Assembly (NCBI GenBank): GCA_964481395.1
Contig: CAYZYG010000008.1
Span: forward strand, 13,496 to 77,495
Reading direction: 5' to 3'
Length of the DNA: 64,000 bases
DNA from: JBFMFH01 sp964481395
GTDB taxonomy: Bacteria; Acidobacteriota; Vicinamibacteria; Vicinamibacterales; JAKQTR01
The position numbers and the translations under genes are program-made. The notes below the pieces were generated by a model. That model made no database searches. It had not been told where the DNA came from and saw only the letters and a list, made by a program, of their open reading frames with translations. This document shows, one piece after another, positions 7,389 through 16,623 of the stretch; the stretch's first letter is position 1, and each line of letters opens with the position of its first letter.

Positions 7389-8716
7389 TTCAGGGCGTCG
7401 AGTGCCTTCAGGGCATCATCGAGGCGTGACGCCAGGAATCTGCCGGCGCCCGGCTCGCCCGGCCTCGTTGCGAAGACCTCGGTGCCGAGGCTTGAGAAGG
7501 TCACCTTCTCTTGCCTCTTGCCGTCCTCGAACGTGACGAATACCTCGGCGACCACGTTTCCCGTGGGAGTCGCGGCCTCGACGTAGGTATCGACGGACAG
7601 GCCCGAGAGGCTGGCGAGGAACGAGTCCATCTTGGACGTCTCCACGTCTCCCGGGGGATCCACCCGGTGCCAGGTCTCGGCTCCCTCGGCGTTCTTTCGC
7701 CTTTCGAAGGCCTCTTGTCGGCCGTTCCGGGTTACCTCGATCCGCGTTGCGGAGTAGGGCCGGAACTCGAAGACGTCCTTCGGGCGGAAGGCGCCGGCGT
7801 CCTTCTTCAGTTCGTCCACGAGGGCCGATTCGACCGTGAACACCATCTCGCGCGCCGTGTCGCGAGCGTACCACGTGCCCGGGTCGGCTTCCCTGCCGAT
7901 GGCCAGGGTGGCGCGGGCGCTGCCCGATCCGAGCGTGACGGTCACCGACGGCCGGTCCAACCCGTACCGGGTGGGATCGGGGTCGGCGTCAGGTGACGAG
8001 GCGATCGACTTCATCTGGCCGACCTGGAGCCGGCCGATCAGGCCGTCCACCGTCATGGTGTCGGCGCGTGCGGCCACGGGTGCCGTCAGCCGCCACTCGG
8101 TGCCCGCCTTGGACAGGGCGGTCCTGGCCTGTCCGGCTGCAATCTCGATGGTGTCGACCTTGTCGCGCTCGAACTGGAGAATCGTCTTGTCGCGCAGATC
8201 GAAGGTGGACCTGTTGAACGTCGATTCGAGATAGGACGAGATCAGGAACACCCGGCTGTCGGACGGGAGTTTGGCGTACAGATCCGCGCCCGTCGCCGTC
8301 TTGTCGCCGATCTGAAGGACCTTCATCTCCTGTTCACCGGCCGCGCGGAACCCGATTTCAATCCGCGGCGATGCCAGGCCGTACTGGCCCACGTCGGTCG
8401 CGTTCTCGTCGACCACGCGCTGGATCTCGACCGTTGCGAGGTTGGTGGTCAGCCCGGTCGCCTCGTTCTGATCCGCGGCGGTGGCGACGGGCGCCGTGAT
8501 CTGCCACGCGCCGCCGACCTTCTTCAGCACCGTGGGGTCTCCGGCTGCCGTTCTCACGGAGACCTCCTCGATCGCGTCGCTCTCGACGGTGAAGACTCTC
8601 GGCTTGACGAGGTCCGGATCCTGGCCTGGCGTCCGCTTCGACTCGTAGAAGTAGATGTAGCCGACCAGGCCGAGGAAGATCACGAGCAGGATGATGGTGG
8701 ATCTGAAGCCCCGCAT
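7385..8716 (-). CDS. DUF4340 domain protein
   Basis: 443 residues with one N-terminal membrane helix (IILLVIFLGLVGYIYFYESK) and a large exported part. The exported part repeats a theme of a short strand, then W-x-(I/L)TAPV (at least twice: WQITAPVATAADQNEA and WRLTAPVAARADTMTV), typical of DUF4340. The molecular function is unknown, but the family is usually encoded beside GldG-like proteins and ABC transporters, as here. ATG at 8716 shares its A with the gldG-like stop (TGATG); a longer start at 8731 would overlap more and is unlikely. Confidence 0.85.
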   Translation of the reverse strand: MRGFRSTIILLVIFLGLVGYIYFYESKRTPGQDPDLVKPRVFTVESDAIEEVSVRTAAGDPTVLKKVGGAWQITAPVATAADQNEATGLTTNLATVEIQRVVDENATDVGQYGLASPRIEIGFRAAGEQEMKVLQIGDKTATGADLYAKLPSDSRVFLISSYLESTFNRSTFDLRDKTILQFERDKVDTIEIAAGQARTALSKAGTEWRLTAPVAARADTMTVDGLIGRLQVGQMKSIASSPDADPDPTRYGLDRPSVTVTLGSGSARATLAIGREADPGTWYARDTAREMVFTVESALVDELKKDAGAFRPKDVFEFRPYSATRIEVTRNGRQEAFERRKNAEGAETWHRVDPPGDVETSKMDSFLASLSGLSVDTYVEAATPTGNVVAEVFVTFEDGKRQEKVTFSSLGTEVFATRPGEPGAGRFLASRLDDALKALDALK

Positions 8717-10296
8717 CAGCGCCTCCGCCACCAGGTGGCGATGCCCAGCGCGAAGAGCACGCCGGGAATGATCAACTGGGCGAGCCAGGACACGCGGCTG
8801 CCCTGGTCCGCCGTCAGGGTGAGCCGGCGATCGCCCGGCTCTTTCGGCCGGATCGAAATCAGGTTCTCCTGCTGGGTGAGCCAGCCCACGACGTTCAGGA
8901 AGAGATCGCGGTTGCCCTGCACGGGGATTGCGAAATTGGCTGCGAAATCCGCGTCACCGATGGCGACGAGCCGGGCTTCGGGCTTTGGCGCCGGCTCGGC
9001 GGCGTCGGGCGTCGCGGGTGCCTCGGAGACCGCGCTGGTGACCGCAGCTCCGATCGTCACGGGACCCTGGGTGTCTCCCTTGTCCGCGTCGAACGCGACC
9101 TCGCCGCTCTTCAGCATGGCGGCCACGTCGGCTTCGGCCCAGCTGTTCGGGCTCGTCTGGAGAAACGGCTGGGCCACCCGATTCTCGGGGGCGCTGCCCG
9201 CCGGGGCCATGGAGCGGGTCACCGGGAACGCCGTGAGCACCGAGAAGCGTTCCGTGATCGGGTGGGAGGGGTACTGCGCCACGACGGGGACGGATTCGTT
9301 GGTCCCGATGAGGCGTCCGATGCCGCTGACGTCGACGACGAGGTTGTTCCCGGCGGCGATGCCCCATTCCTGGAGCAGGGCCAGGACGCCGTCCAGGGGA
9401 GGATCGGAGGGCTGGTCCGGCGGGTCGAGCATGAGCAGCACCTTGCCGCCCTTCGCGAGGTACGCCTTGACCGCATCGAGTTCAGGGCCGAGCAGGTCGG
9501 TTTTCGGTCCGGCGATGACGAGGGCCGCAGCGTCGTCCGGCACCGCGCCGGCCTGCACGAGCACGACCTTGTCCACGAGGTAGTTCTCGGCCTCGAGCGC
9601 GGACTTGACGGTGCTGTAGCCCGTGCGCTCCGAACTGAGCGGGTCGCGCTCACCGTGGCCCTGCGTGAAGTAGATCTTCCGCTGGGTGCCCGTGACCGCC
9701 TTGATGATGGCGTTGGTGAGGTCCTGCTCGCGGTCGCCCACGACCCGCTCGGTCCGGCCCTTGTACTCGAAGACGACCGTCCCGTAGCTCTGCACCGAAT
9801 ACTGGCGCCCGAGAGTCGGCTGCTTGTCGATGTCGATGTACTCGACGGCGATCTGCTTCGAGAGGTACTCGTACTCCCGCAGCCGGTCACGGAACCGATC
9901 GATGTCGGGCACCTTGTCGAAGACCAGCACCTTGAGGGGCGCGTCCAGTTTGGTGAGCACGTTCTGCGTCTGGTCGGACAGCGTGAACTGGCTGTCTGCG
10001 GTGAGGTCCCAGCGCTTGTTCTGCCGCGCCCCGAGGTAGTTGATGGCGACGAGGATGCCCAGCACGATGAGGATCGACGCGATCGTGAGCGAGCCGAGGC
10101 GCGTCTGGCGCCGGCGGAATGCGCCGGCGATGTCCCGCCACTGGGTCAGCGTGTAGACGAGTACGCAGACGAGGCCCGCCCAGGCGCCCCAGGAGGCGTA
10201 CTGCATCCACTCAGGTTTGAGGAACCGGATCGCCACGGCGGCGAAGACGAGTGCCGTGCCGAGCCAGCCGATGATGCCGCCGATTCTGTTGAGCAT
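8716..10296 (-). CDS. GldG-like auxiliary component of an ABC transporter
   Basis: 526 residues. Three N-terminal membrane helices are followed by a periplasmic domain with LTADSQFTLSDQTQNVL, GTVVFEYKGRTERV, KIYFTQGHGERD and GGKVLLMLDPP, the pattern of the GldG/DUF7088 ABC-auxiliary family. A last membrane helix (LIIPGVLFALGIATWWRRR) ends the protein. In gliding bacteria GldG works with GldA and GldF; in other phyla the substrate is unknown. ATG at 10296 overlaps the permease stop (TAATG). A low-complexity Ala/Pro segment (APATPDAAEPAPKPEA) lies near the C-terminus. Confidence 0.88.
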   Translation of the reverse strand: MLNRIGGIIGWLGTALVFAAVAIRFLKPEWMQYASWGAWAGLVCVLVYTLTQWRDIAGAFRRRQTRLGSLTIASILIVLGILVAINYLGARQNKRWDLTADSQFTLSDQTQNVLTKLDAPLKVLVFDKVPDIDRFRDRLREYEYLSKQIAVEYIDIDKQPTLGRQYSVQSYGTVVFEYKGRTERVVGDREQDLTNAIIKAVTGTQRKIYFTQGHGERDPLSSERTGYSTVKSALEAENYLVDKVVLVQAGAVPDDAAALVIAGPKTDLLGPELDAVKAYLAKGGKVLLMLDPPDQPSDPPLDGVLALLQEWGIAAGNNLVVDVSGIGRLIGTNESVPVVAQYPSHPITERFSVLTAFPVTRSMAPAGSAPENRVAQPFLQTSPNSWAEADVAAMLKSGEVAFDADKGDTQGPVTIGAAVTSAVSEAPATPDAAEPAPKPEARLVAIGDADFAANFAIPVQGNRDLFLNVVGWLTQQENLISIRPKEPGDRRLTLTADQGSRVSWLAQLIIPGVLFALGIATWWRRR

Positions 10297-11060
10297 TAGC
10301 CGCGCCACCGTTCGCTGTCGACCGACTTCGCGGTCAGGAAGAGTCCGAACGTGATGAAGCTGACGTAGTAGATCACGTGCTTGGTGTCGATGACGCCCTT
10401 GGCGAAGTCATCGAAGTGCTGGGTGATGGAGAGGTACTCGAGCACCGTGCGCGTCGTCGGCCCCGCCGACGCCGCGGCCCAGTCGATCACCCACAGCAGC
10501 AGGAACACCGCGAAGGTGATCATGCCGGCCACGATCTGGTTCCTGGTGAAGCTCGAGACCAGCAGGCCGACCGCGATGAAGCACCCGCCGAGGAGAACCA
10601 GCCCGAGATACGCCGTGACGATGGGCTTCCACTCGGGCGTGCCGAAGAAGAACAGCATCAGGATGTAGACGAGGGAGACGCCCAGCATCGTGCCGTAGAG
10701 CGCCATCGCCCCGAAGAACTTCCCGAGGATGATCTGCACGTCCGTCAGCGGCGACGTCAGCAGCAGCTCGATGGTGCCCGACCGCTTCTCCTCCGAGTAC
10801 GTCCGCATCGTGATCATCGGAAGCACGAAGAGCAGGACGACCGTCATGTTGAGCAGGAGCGGCCGGATCATCTGCTGGTTCACGTTGAGCGGGGCGGGAC
10901 CGGCGAACGCCATCTGCATGCCCTGCTGCACGAACCAGTTCAGGATCTGCGTGAAGAAGAAGCCGTACACGAGGGCGAAGAACCCGAGGACGACGTAGGC
11001 GATCGGCGAGGCGAAGTACGCCCGGATCTCCTTCTGGGCGATGGCCAGGATGTTGCTCAT
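10296..11060 (-). CDS. ABC transporter permease, GldF/ABC-2 type
   Basis: A 254-residue integral membrane protein with six predicted helices and the ABC-2 permease signature: N-terminal QKEIRAYFASPIAYV and the EEKRSGTIELLLTSPLTDVQIILGK segment between helices. It overlaps the upstream ATPase gene by four bases (ATGA) and the downstream GldG-like gene by a few. It should form the membrane channel of the transporter whose ATPase and GldG-like partner flank it. The substrate cannot be read from the sequence. Confidence 0.93.
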   Translation of the reverse strand: MSNILAIAQKEIRAYFASPIAYVVLGFFALVYGFFFTQILNWFVQQGMQMAFAGPAPLNVNQQMIRPLLLNMTVVLLFVLPMITMRTYSEEKRSGTIELLLTSPLTDVQIILGKFFGAMALYGTMLGVSLVYILMLFFFGTPEWKPIVTAYLGLVLLGGCFIAVGLLVSSFTRNQIVAGMITFAVFLLLWVIDWAAASAGPTTRTVLEYLSITQHFDDFAKGVIDTKHVIYYVSFITFGLFLTAKSVDSERWRG

Positions 11061-12037
11061 GCCTGCGCTCCTTCCGCCGGACCCGCCTCGCCACCCGCGG
11101 CGGGCTGCTCCTCTGTCGTCACCTGCAGGAAGATCTCCTCGAGGCTCATCCGCATCGGCCGCAGCTCCAGCAGGCCCCAGCCGTTCGAGACCACCACGCG
11201 TGCGATCTCGCGGCGCACGTCCTCGCCGCGCGTGCTCTCGACTTCGTACCCGACGGCCCCGTCGTGCCGGTCGGAGGCGCCGACCCGGGAGACGCCCGCG
11301 ATGCGTTCCAGCGCCGCGGCCGCGTCACCGCCCCCCGCGTCGACCTGCACGTACATGGTCTCCGCTCCGCGCAGCCGCCGCGTGAGATTCTCCGGCGTAT
11401 CGACGGCGACGACCCGGCCCTTGTTGATGATCACCACCCGCTGGCACGTCTGGGCCACCTCGGGCAGGATGTGCGTGCTGAGGATGATCGTGTGGTCGCC
11501 CGACAGCTCCTTGATGAGCTGGCGCGTCTCGATGATCTGCTTCGGGTCGAGGCCGGCCGTCGGCTCGTCGAGCACCAGGACGTCAGGGTTGTGCAGGATC
11601 GCCTGGGCCAGGCCGACGCGCTGACGGAACCCCTTGGACAGCTTGCTGCAGTGCCGATCCGCCACGTCGCCCAGCCAGGTGCGCCTGACGACGGAGGCGA
11701 GGCGGTCCTTCCGCTCGCCCGCCGGCACGCCCTTGATCTTCGCGACGAAGGTCAGGTACTCGCGCACGGTCATGTCGGGGTAGAGCGGCGGGGTCTCGGG
11801 CAGGTAGCCGGTTCTCCGCTTGGCCTCGAGCGGCTGGTCGAACACGTCGAATCCGGCCACGACGACGCGCCCCTCGGTCGGGGGCATGTAGCCCGTGATG
11901 GCCCGCATCGTGGTGGTCTTGCCGGCGCCGTTCGGTCCCAGGAAGCCGAGGATCTCGCCCCGTTCGACCCGGAAACTCACATCGTCGACGGCGGTGAAAC
12001 GGCCGTAGCGTTTGGTGAGGTGCTGGACCTCGATCAC
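11057..12037 (-). CDS. ABC transporter ATP-binding protein (GldA-like)
   Basis: 326 residues. It has Walker A GPNGAGKTT, the Q-loop region YLPETPPLYPDMTV, signature LSKGFRQRVG, Walker B VLVLDEPTAGLD and the switch STHIL. A C-terminal extension of about 90 residues is typical of ABC-2 exporters. The frame is open to 12199, but the family begins at VIEVQHLTKRYG. GTG at 12037, preceded by GGAGAG, fits both that and the promoter at 12206-12235. It is the first gene of a six-gene minus-strand operon. Confidence 0.92.
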   Translation of the reverse strand: MIEVQHLTKRYGRFTAVDDVSFRVERGEILGFLGPNGAGKTTTMRAITGYMPPTEGRVVVAGFDVFDQPLEAKRRTGYLPETPPLYPDMTVREYLTFVAKIKGVPAGERKDRLASVVRRTWLGDVADRHCSKLSKGFRQRVGLAQAILHNPDVLVLDEPTAGLDPKQIIETRQLIKELSGDHTIILSTHILPEVAQTCQRVVIINKGRVVAVDTPENLTRRLRGAETMYVQVDAGGGDAAAALERIAGVSRVGASDRHDGAVGYEVESTRGEDVRREIARVVVSNGWGLLELRPMRMSLEEIFLQVTTEEQPAAGGEAGPAEGAQA

Positions 12038-12205
12038 TGAACTCTCCGTGGTTGTCGCTGCGTGGCGCGTCGATGCACAGCCAGGATTGTCGCCTCTTGC
12101 GAACACACCGCGCCCGCCGGCTGGTGGCGGCTGAAACGCATGTTCGGTCGCGCGGCCTTCGTCAGCGGCGCCTGCCGGCATCCTGTTCGAGACGATCAAC
12201 CCAGA

Positions 12206-12235
12206 ATCCTAGCGACAGGCCTGAGAGAGTGTCAA
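12206..12235 (-). promoter_or_regulatory. Sigma70 promoter for the gld-like ABC operon
   Basis: On the minus strand TTGACA (12235-12230), an 18-base spacer and TAGGAT (12211-12206) form a near-consensus promoter. The start would lie near 12199, giving a leader of about 160 bases before GTG 12037. Confidence 0.75.
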
Positions 12236-12375
12236 CCCTGCTCGCGAGGCTGCGCCACTGACCGCCGACGCACGCGGGGGCCGGCTTCGCCTCCCGCGGC
12301 CACGGTGGCGGCTTTGCCCCGCCTGCGGCGGGGCGTAGACGTCGTGACGGCCGATCGAAGAGTGACTAATTTGCA

Positions 12376-12405
12376 TCGACTTGCAGCCTTCAAGACGTCT
12401 AGGAT
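12376..12405 (+). promoter_or_regulatory. Candidate promoter for the P-type ATPase, almost leaderless
   Basis: TCGACT (12376-12381), an 18-base spacer and TAGGAT (12400-12405) predict a start at 12412, two bases before ATG 12414. No ribosome site is then available. Confidence 0.45.
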
Positions 12406-12413
12406 CGGATGGG

Positions 12414-14561
12414 ATGACCCCTGATCCGCCGCCTGCGTCGTGCCCGGTGTGCGCGCTGCACACCGAGTCGGTCTTTCGTGTGCACGGCCTCGACTGCCAT
12501 GACGAGGTCGCGGTGCTCAACCGCCGCCTCAAGGACCTGCCCGGCCTCGAACGGTTCTCAGCGGACGTGGTGGGCGGCCGTATCCGCGTCGCCTACGACG
12601 CCGCGCGCGTGACGACCACCGCGATCGCGGATGCCGTCGCCGACACCGGCATGCGCGCCTGGCTGGAGCAGGAAGGCTCCTCGCGTGCCGCCGACCCGAC
12701 GCGCAGGGGCCGACACGCCCTGCTGATCGTCTCCGGGACCGCACTGGCGGCCGGGTCACTGGCCGCGCTCGACGAGAGGTTGGCCGTACCGGCAGCGGTG
12801 TTCCACGGGGTGACGGTCGTCGCGGGAGGATGGTACTGGGCCCGCCGCGCGTGGTCGGCCGCCCGCCTCCGAACCCTCGACATGAACGCGCTCATGCTGC
12901 TCGCGGTGGCCGGAGCCATCGCTATCGGAGAATGGGGCGAGGCTGCGACCGTCGCGTTCCTCTTCGCGCTGGCCCAGTGGCTCGAATCGCGAACCCTCGA
13001 ACGCGCGCGCACGGCCGTCCGTGGACTGATGGAGCTGGCTCCATCCGAGGCGATCGTGCGCCGTGGAGACCGGGAGCTGCCGGTCCCGATCGATGAGATC
13101 GTGCCGCACGACGTCGTGATCGTGCAGCCGGGCGCGCGGATCCCGCTCGACGGCGTCGTGACGGCCGGGAACTCGGACGTGAATCAGGCGCCCATCACGG
13201 GCGAGTCCATGCCGGTGGAGAAGGCACCGGGGGCCGAGGTGTTTGCCGGGACCGTCAACGGGCACGGCGCGCTCGAGATCCGGGTCACGCACCTGCGGCG
13301 CGACACCACCCTCGCGCGAATCATCGAACTCATCGAGCGCGCGCAGGCGCAGCGTGCCCCGGCCCAGGCGTTCGTGGACAGGTTCGCCAGGGTCTACACG
13401 CCGGTCGTCGTGGCGATGGCCGCCGCGGTCGCCGTCGTGCCGCCTCTCGCGTTTGCCGAGCCGTTCGGCGTCTGGTTCTACCGCGCCCTGGTCCTCCTGG
13501 TCATCTCGTGCCCTTGCGCACTCGTGATCTCGACGCCTGTGTCCTTCGTCTCTGCCCTCGCCGGAGCCGCCCGCCGGGGCGTGCTCGTCAAGGGAGGCAT
13601 CCACCTCGAGACGCTTGCTGGCGTGCGCGCAATCGCGTTCGACAAGACCGGCACGCTGACACCCGGCGTGCCGGACGTCGTCGACGTCCGTCCGGTGGGG
13701 GGGGAGGACGCCCGCGATGTCCTGCGCGTCGCCGCGGCCATCGAGGCCCGCTCCGGACACCCGATCGGGCGGGCGATTCTCCGGCGCGCGTCGAGGGACG
13801 GCATCGATGCGGTACCGGGCCTGCAGCACCAGACGCTGCCCGGCCTCGGGGCCACGGCCATCGTCGACGGGGCGGTCGCCGTCGCCGGGAACCACCGCTT
13901 CTTCGAGGAGCGCGGGCTGTGTTCCGCCGAGGTCGAACGCCAGATCGACGACGTCGCGTCGGCAGGACGGGCACCGGTGCTCGTGGCCTGGGCCGGCCGG
14001 CCGATTGGCGTGCTGGCCCTCGCCGACATGCCGCGCGCCTCTGCCGCGGCCTGCGTGGACCGCCTCCGACGCATCGGAGTCCGGACTGTCGCCATGCTGA
14101 CGGGCGACCACCCGGAAACGGCGGCCCGCATCGGTGAGCGGCTCGGGATCACGGAGATCCGCGCGGGGCTGCTGCCCGCGGACAAGGTGTCTGCCGTACA
14201 GACCCTGGTTCGCGAACACGCCGTCGTGGCGATGGTGGGTGACGGCGTGAACGACGCGCCGGCGCTGGCGGCGGCATCGGTGGGAATCGCCATGGGCGTG
14301 GCTGGGAGCGACGCGGCCCTGGAGACGGCCGATGTGGCGCTTATGGCAGACGACCTGGCCAGAATCCCGTACGTCATCCGCCTCGGCCGAGCGACCGTGC
14401 GGAACGTCCGGACGAACGTCGCGGTGGCGATCGGCCTGAAAGGGCTGTTTCTGGGGCTGGCCGCGTTCGGCGTGGCCACACTCTGGATGGCCGTCGTCGC
14501 GGATATGGGCGCCTCGCTGCTCGTGATCGGAAACGGGCTGCGGTTGCTGCGCTTTCGCTAA
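12414..14561 (+). CDS. Heavy-metal-translocating P-type ATPase (P1B, Zn/Cd/Co type)
   Basis: A 715-residue metal efflux pump. The N-terminal part has a CPVC pair and one HMA-like domain whose usual CxxC is replaced by HGLDCHDE, keeping one cysteine and adding acidic residues. Eight membrane helices follow. Catalytic motifs are in order: TGES (actuator), SCPCALVIS (metal site), DKTGT (phosphorylated aspartate), SGHP and GDGVNDAP. The CPC motif suggests Zn2+, Cd2+ or a related ion. It stands alone on the plus strand and abuts the convergent REC-PilZ gene with no gap. ATG at 12414 is chosen over an upstream in-frame ATG at 12381, which lies ahead of the promoter. Confidence 0.93.
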   Translation: MTPDPPPASCPVCALHTESVFRVHGLDCHDEVAVLNRRLKDLPGLERFSADVVGGRIRVAYDAARVTTTAIADAVADTGMRAWLEQEGSSRAADPTRRGRHALLIVSGTALAAGSLAALDERLAVPAAVFHGVTVVAGGWYWARRAWSAARLRTLDMNALMLLAVAGAIAIGEWGEAATVAFLFALAQWLESRTLERARTAVRGLMELAPSEAIVRRGDRELPVPIDEIVPHDVVIVQPGARIPLDGVVTAGNSDVNQAPITGESMPVEKAPGAEVFAGTVNGHGALEIRVTHLRRDTTLARIIELIERAQAQRAPAQAFVDRFARVYTPVVVAMAAAVAVVPPLAFAEPFGVWFYRALVLLVISCPCALVISTPVSFVSALAGAARRGVLVKGGIHLETLAGVRAIAFDKTGTLTPGVPDVVDVRPVGGEDARDVLRVAAAIEARSGHPIGRAILRRASRDGIDAVPGLQHQTLPGLGATAIVDGAVAVAGNHRFFEERGLCSAEVERQIDDVASAGRAPVLVAWAGRPIGVLALADMPRASAAACVDRLRRIGVRTVAMLTGDHPETAARIGERLGITEIRAGLLPADKVSAVQTLVREHAVVAMVGDGVNDAPALAAASVGIAMGVAGSDAALETADVALMADDLARIPYVIRLGRATVRNVRTNVAVAIGLKGLFLGLAAFGVATLWMAVVADMGASLLVIGNGLRLLRFR

Positions 14562-15281
14562 TCAGGAATCGTGGCGCTGAAAGAACTGCGCATCGACGAA
14601 GTCGTCGACGGCCGTCTGGTCGGCCGGTTCGATGCGTTCGAACTGGAGTCCCATGCCGACGCGCCGGTCGCTCCACGACACCCGCGCGTCGGCATCGACG
14701 TCGCGCTTGGTGTTGGGCAGCCGGAACCGCACACGGGCCCGTGAAGAGGCCTCGAGCGGGCTCATCGTCCGGATCGCCAGACCGCCCTTGCCCAGGTTCA
14801 GCGTCACGGCGGCCGCGATGGTGTTCGTAAAGCGGTAGGCCACCGGGATCCCGAGGACGACCCGCGGGCTGGTGCGTCGGTTGAAGTTGTCCGGGAAGAG
14901 GTGAGGGGCCAGAGAGGGCAGGATGTGCTGGGCCGGGCTGAACTCGTTCACGTACCCCGCAATGCCCAGCCCGGCCAGGTCCCGGACCTCGCCGGCGCCG
15001 TTGATGGTGCCGCTGAAGACGAGAATCGGCAGGCGGCCGCCGTCGAGTCTCCGGATGGCGCGCACCAGCTCGACGCCGCCCGCATGCGGGAGGCGCAGGT
15101 CCACCACCAGCAGATCGATTTCGGACAGGTCCGCCCGAACGCGCGCGAGGAGTTCGGCGGCGCTCCGCACCGTGTAGGCGCGGTGCCCGGCGTGCTCCAG
15201 CGCGGCGCGGAATCGGTCCCTGACCGACGGCGTGTCGTCGGCAATCACAACGGTCTTGTGCGTGGCCCCCACGGCGATCAT
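14562..15281 (-). CDS. Response regulator receiver with C-terminal PilZ domain
   Basis: 239 residues. Residues 1-125 are a REC domain: an acidic pair in VVIADDTPSVRDRF, the phospho-acceptor Asp in LLVVDLRLPHAGG and a later ILVFSG with the switch residue. Residues 135-235 are PilZ-like, starting NRRTSPRVVLGIPVAYRF. The R-x4-R of cyclic-di-GMP binding is present, but the second motif reads NLGKGG rather than (D/N)xSxxG, so binding is uncertain. No output DNA-binding domain is present. It may couple a phospho-relay to cyclic-di-GMP or surface behaviour. No histidine kinase gene is adjacent. Confidence 0.87.
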   Translation of the reverse strand: MIAVGATHKTVVIADDTPSVRDRFRAALEHAGHRAYTVRSAAELLARVRADLSEIDLLVVDLRLPHAGGVELVRAIRRLDGGRLPILVFSGTINGAGEVRDLAGLGIAGYVNEFSPAQHILPSLAPHLFPDNFNRRTSPRVVLGIPVAYRFTNTIAAAVTLNLGKGGLAIRTMSPLEASSRARVRFRLPNTKRDVDADARVSWSDRRVGMGLQFERIEPADQTAVDDFVDAQFFQRHDS

Positions 15282-15412
15282 CCTGCTGAGGTATCGGCCG
15301 GGGCGCCCGCAGACCTTAGATCGCCGGCCGGGAGGCCGGCCCCGGCGTCTTGAAGGCCCTCGTCCCGGACATGTCTTTCGGGCGCACCGGGTCCTTCTTC
15401 AGGGCCTTGCGC

Positions 15413-15418
15413 TATAAT
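15413..15418 (+). promoter_or_regulatory. Candidate -10 box for lysW-like/larE
   Basis: A consensus TATAAT, with no clear -35 box. It predicts a start near 15425 and a leader of about 100 bases before ATG 15529. Confidence 0.4.
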
Positions 15419-15528
15419 CCAGGCTCCCAACGACGCCCTGGCGCTTGCCCCGGACGCGCCGGCCGTTTCTGGGGGAAGTTCCGGGAAGTGCGGGGGGCCT
15501 GTCGCGGGCGGACCCGCAGGGAGGCGGT

Positions 15529-15749
<221 letters not shown>

Positions 15750-15753
<4 letters not shown>

Positions 15754-16613
15754 CTGCGTTGCCCCCCCAGACGACTGGCGCAGATGACGACGAGGTCGCC
15801 CTGACCCGTAAGGAAGTCCGGCTCCGCGGCGTGCTGGCCGAGTTGGACTCGGTCGTCGTGGCGTACAGCGGAGGCGTCGACAGCGCGTACCTGGCGTGGG
15901 CCGCGACGTCGGTGCTCGGTACTCAGGCGCTCTGCGTGACCGCAGACAGTGCGTCGTATCCCTCTCGCCACCGGGACCTGGCGATTCGACTCGCCCGCGA
16001 TTTCGGATTCCGGCACGAGTTCATCTCGACCGATGAGATGGACAACCCCGATTACCGGGCCAACGAGCCGGACCGGTGCTTTCACTGCAAGCACGAGTTG
16101 TTCTCACGCCTGACCGGCCTGGCGCGGGCCCGGGGCGTGGCGGCGGTCGTAGACGGAGCCAACGCCGACGACCGCGGTGACTATCGGCCCGGACGCTCGG
16201 CCGCGCGCCAGCTCGGTGTCCGCAGCCCGCTGGATGAGGCGGACCTCACGAAGGCCGATATCCGGGAGCTCGCCCGACGTGCCGGTCTGCCGATCTGGGA
16301 CGAGCCTGCCTCCGCGTGTCTGTCGTCCCGGATTCCCTACCACTCGGAGGTGACGCCGGAGAAGCTCCGGATGATCGAGGCCGCCGAAGAAGGCCTCCGG
16401 GCCCTGGGATTCCGGATCTGCCGCGTACGGCACCACGACACGTTGGCGAAGATCGAAGTCGGCGAAGACGAAATGGCCCGGGCGCTGGATCCGGGCACAC
16501 GGGAGGCCATGGTCGAGGCCGTGACCGCCGCCGGGTACGACTACGTGGCGCTCGACCTGCGGGGCTACCGCCAGGGCAGTCTGAACCGAGTGCTGCGCCT
16601 CGACCAGGTCTGA
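15750..16613 (+). CDS. larE: ATP-dependent sacrificial sulfur transferase, LarE family
   Basis: 287 residues. The PP-loop SGGVDSAYLAW binds ATP. RCFHCKHELF and DGANADDRGDYRPG are LarE-typical. PASACLSSRIPY holds the cysteine that in Lactiplantibacillus LarE gives up its sulfur during synthesis of the nickel-pincer cofactor of lactate racemase. GTG at 15750 overlaps the lysW stop (GTGA). larA, larB and larC are absent here, so the acceptor may differ. The coupling to a LysW-like carrier is the only contextual clue. Confidence 0.9.
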
Positions 16614-16623
16614 GCGCTGCGTC

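Larger units (their letters stand above)
12038..12413. other. Divergent intergenic region between the ABC operon and the P-type ATPase
   Basis: 376 bases with no supported gene. It holds a strong minus-strand promoter (12206-12235), a weaker plus-strand promoter (12376-12405) and a perfect 8-bp GC hairpin with a TGC loop at 12316-12334. The hairpin has no T-tract on either side, so its role is open. Confidence 0.6.

Noticed and set aside
9262..10299. A 345-residue plus-strand ORF
   Set aside because: Antisense shadow of the GldG-like gene, mostly Asp/Arg/Val with no motif.
12037..12199. N-terminal extension of the ABC ATPase to 12199
   Set aside because: It would need a TTG start at the predicted transcription start and adds 54 residues that the family lacks.
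12316..12334. Intrinsic terminator
   Set aside because: The 8-bp stem is perfect but lies between divergent promoters, has no T-tract, and no transcript is expected to end there.
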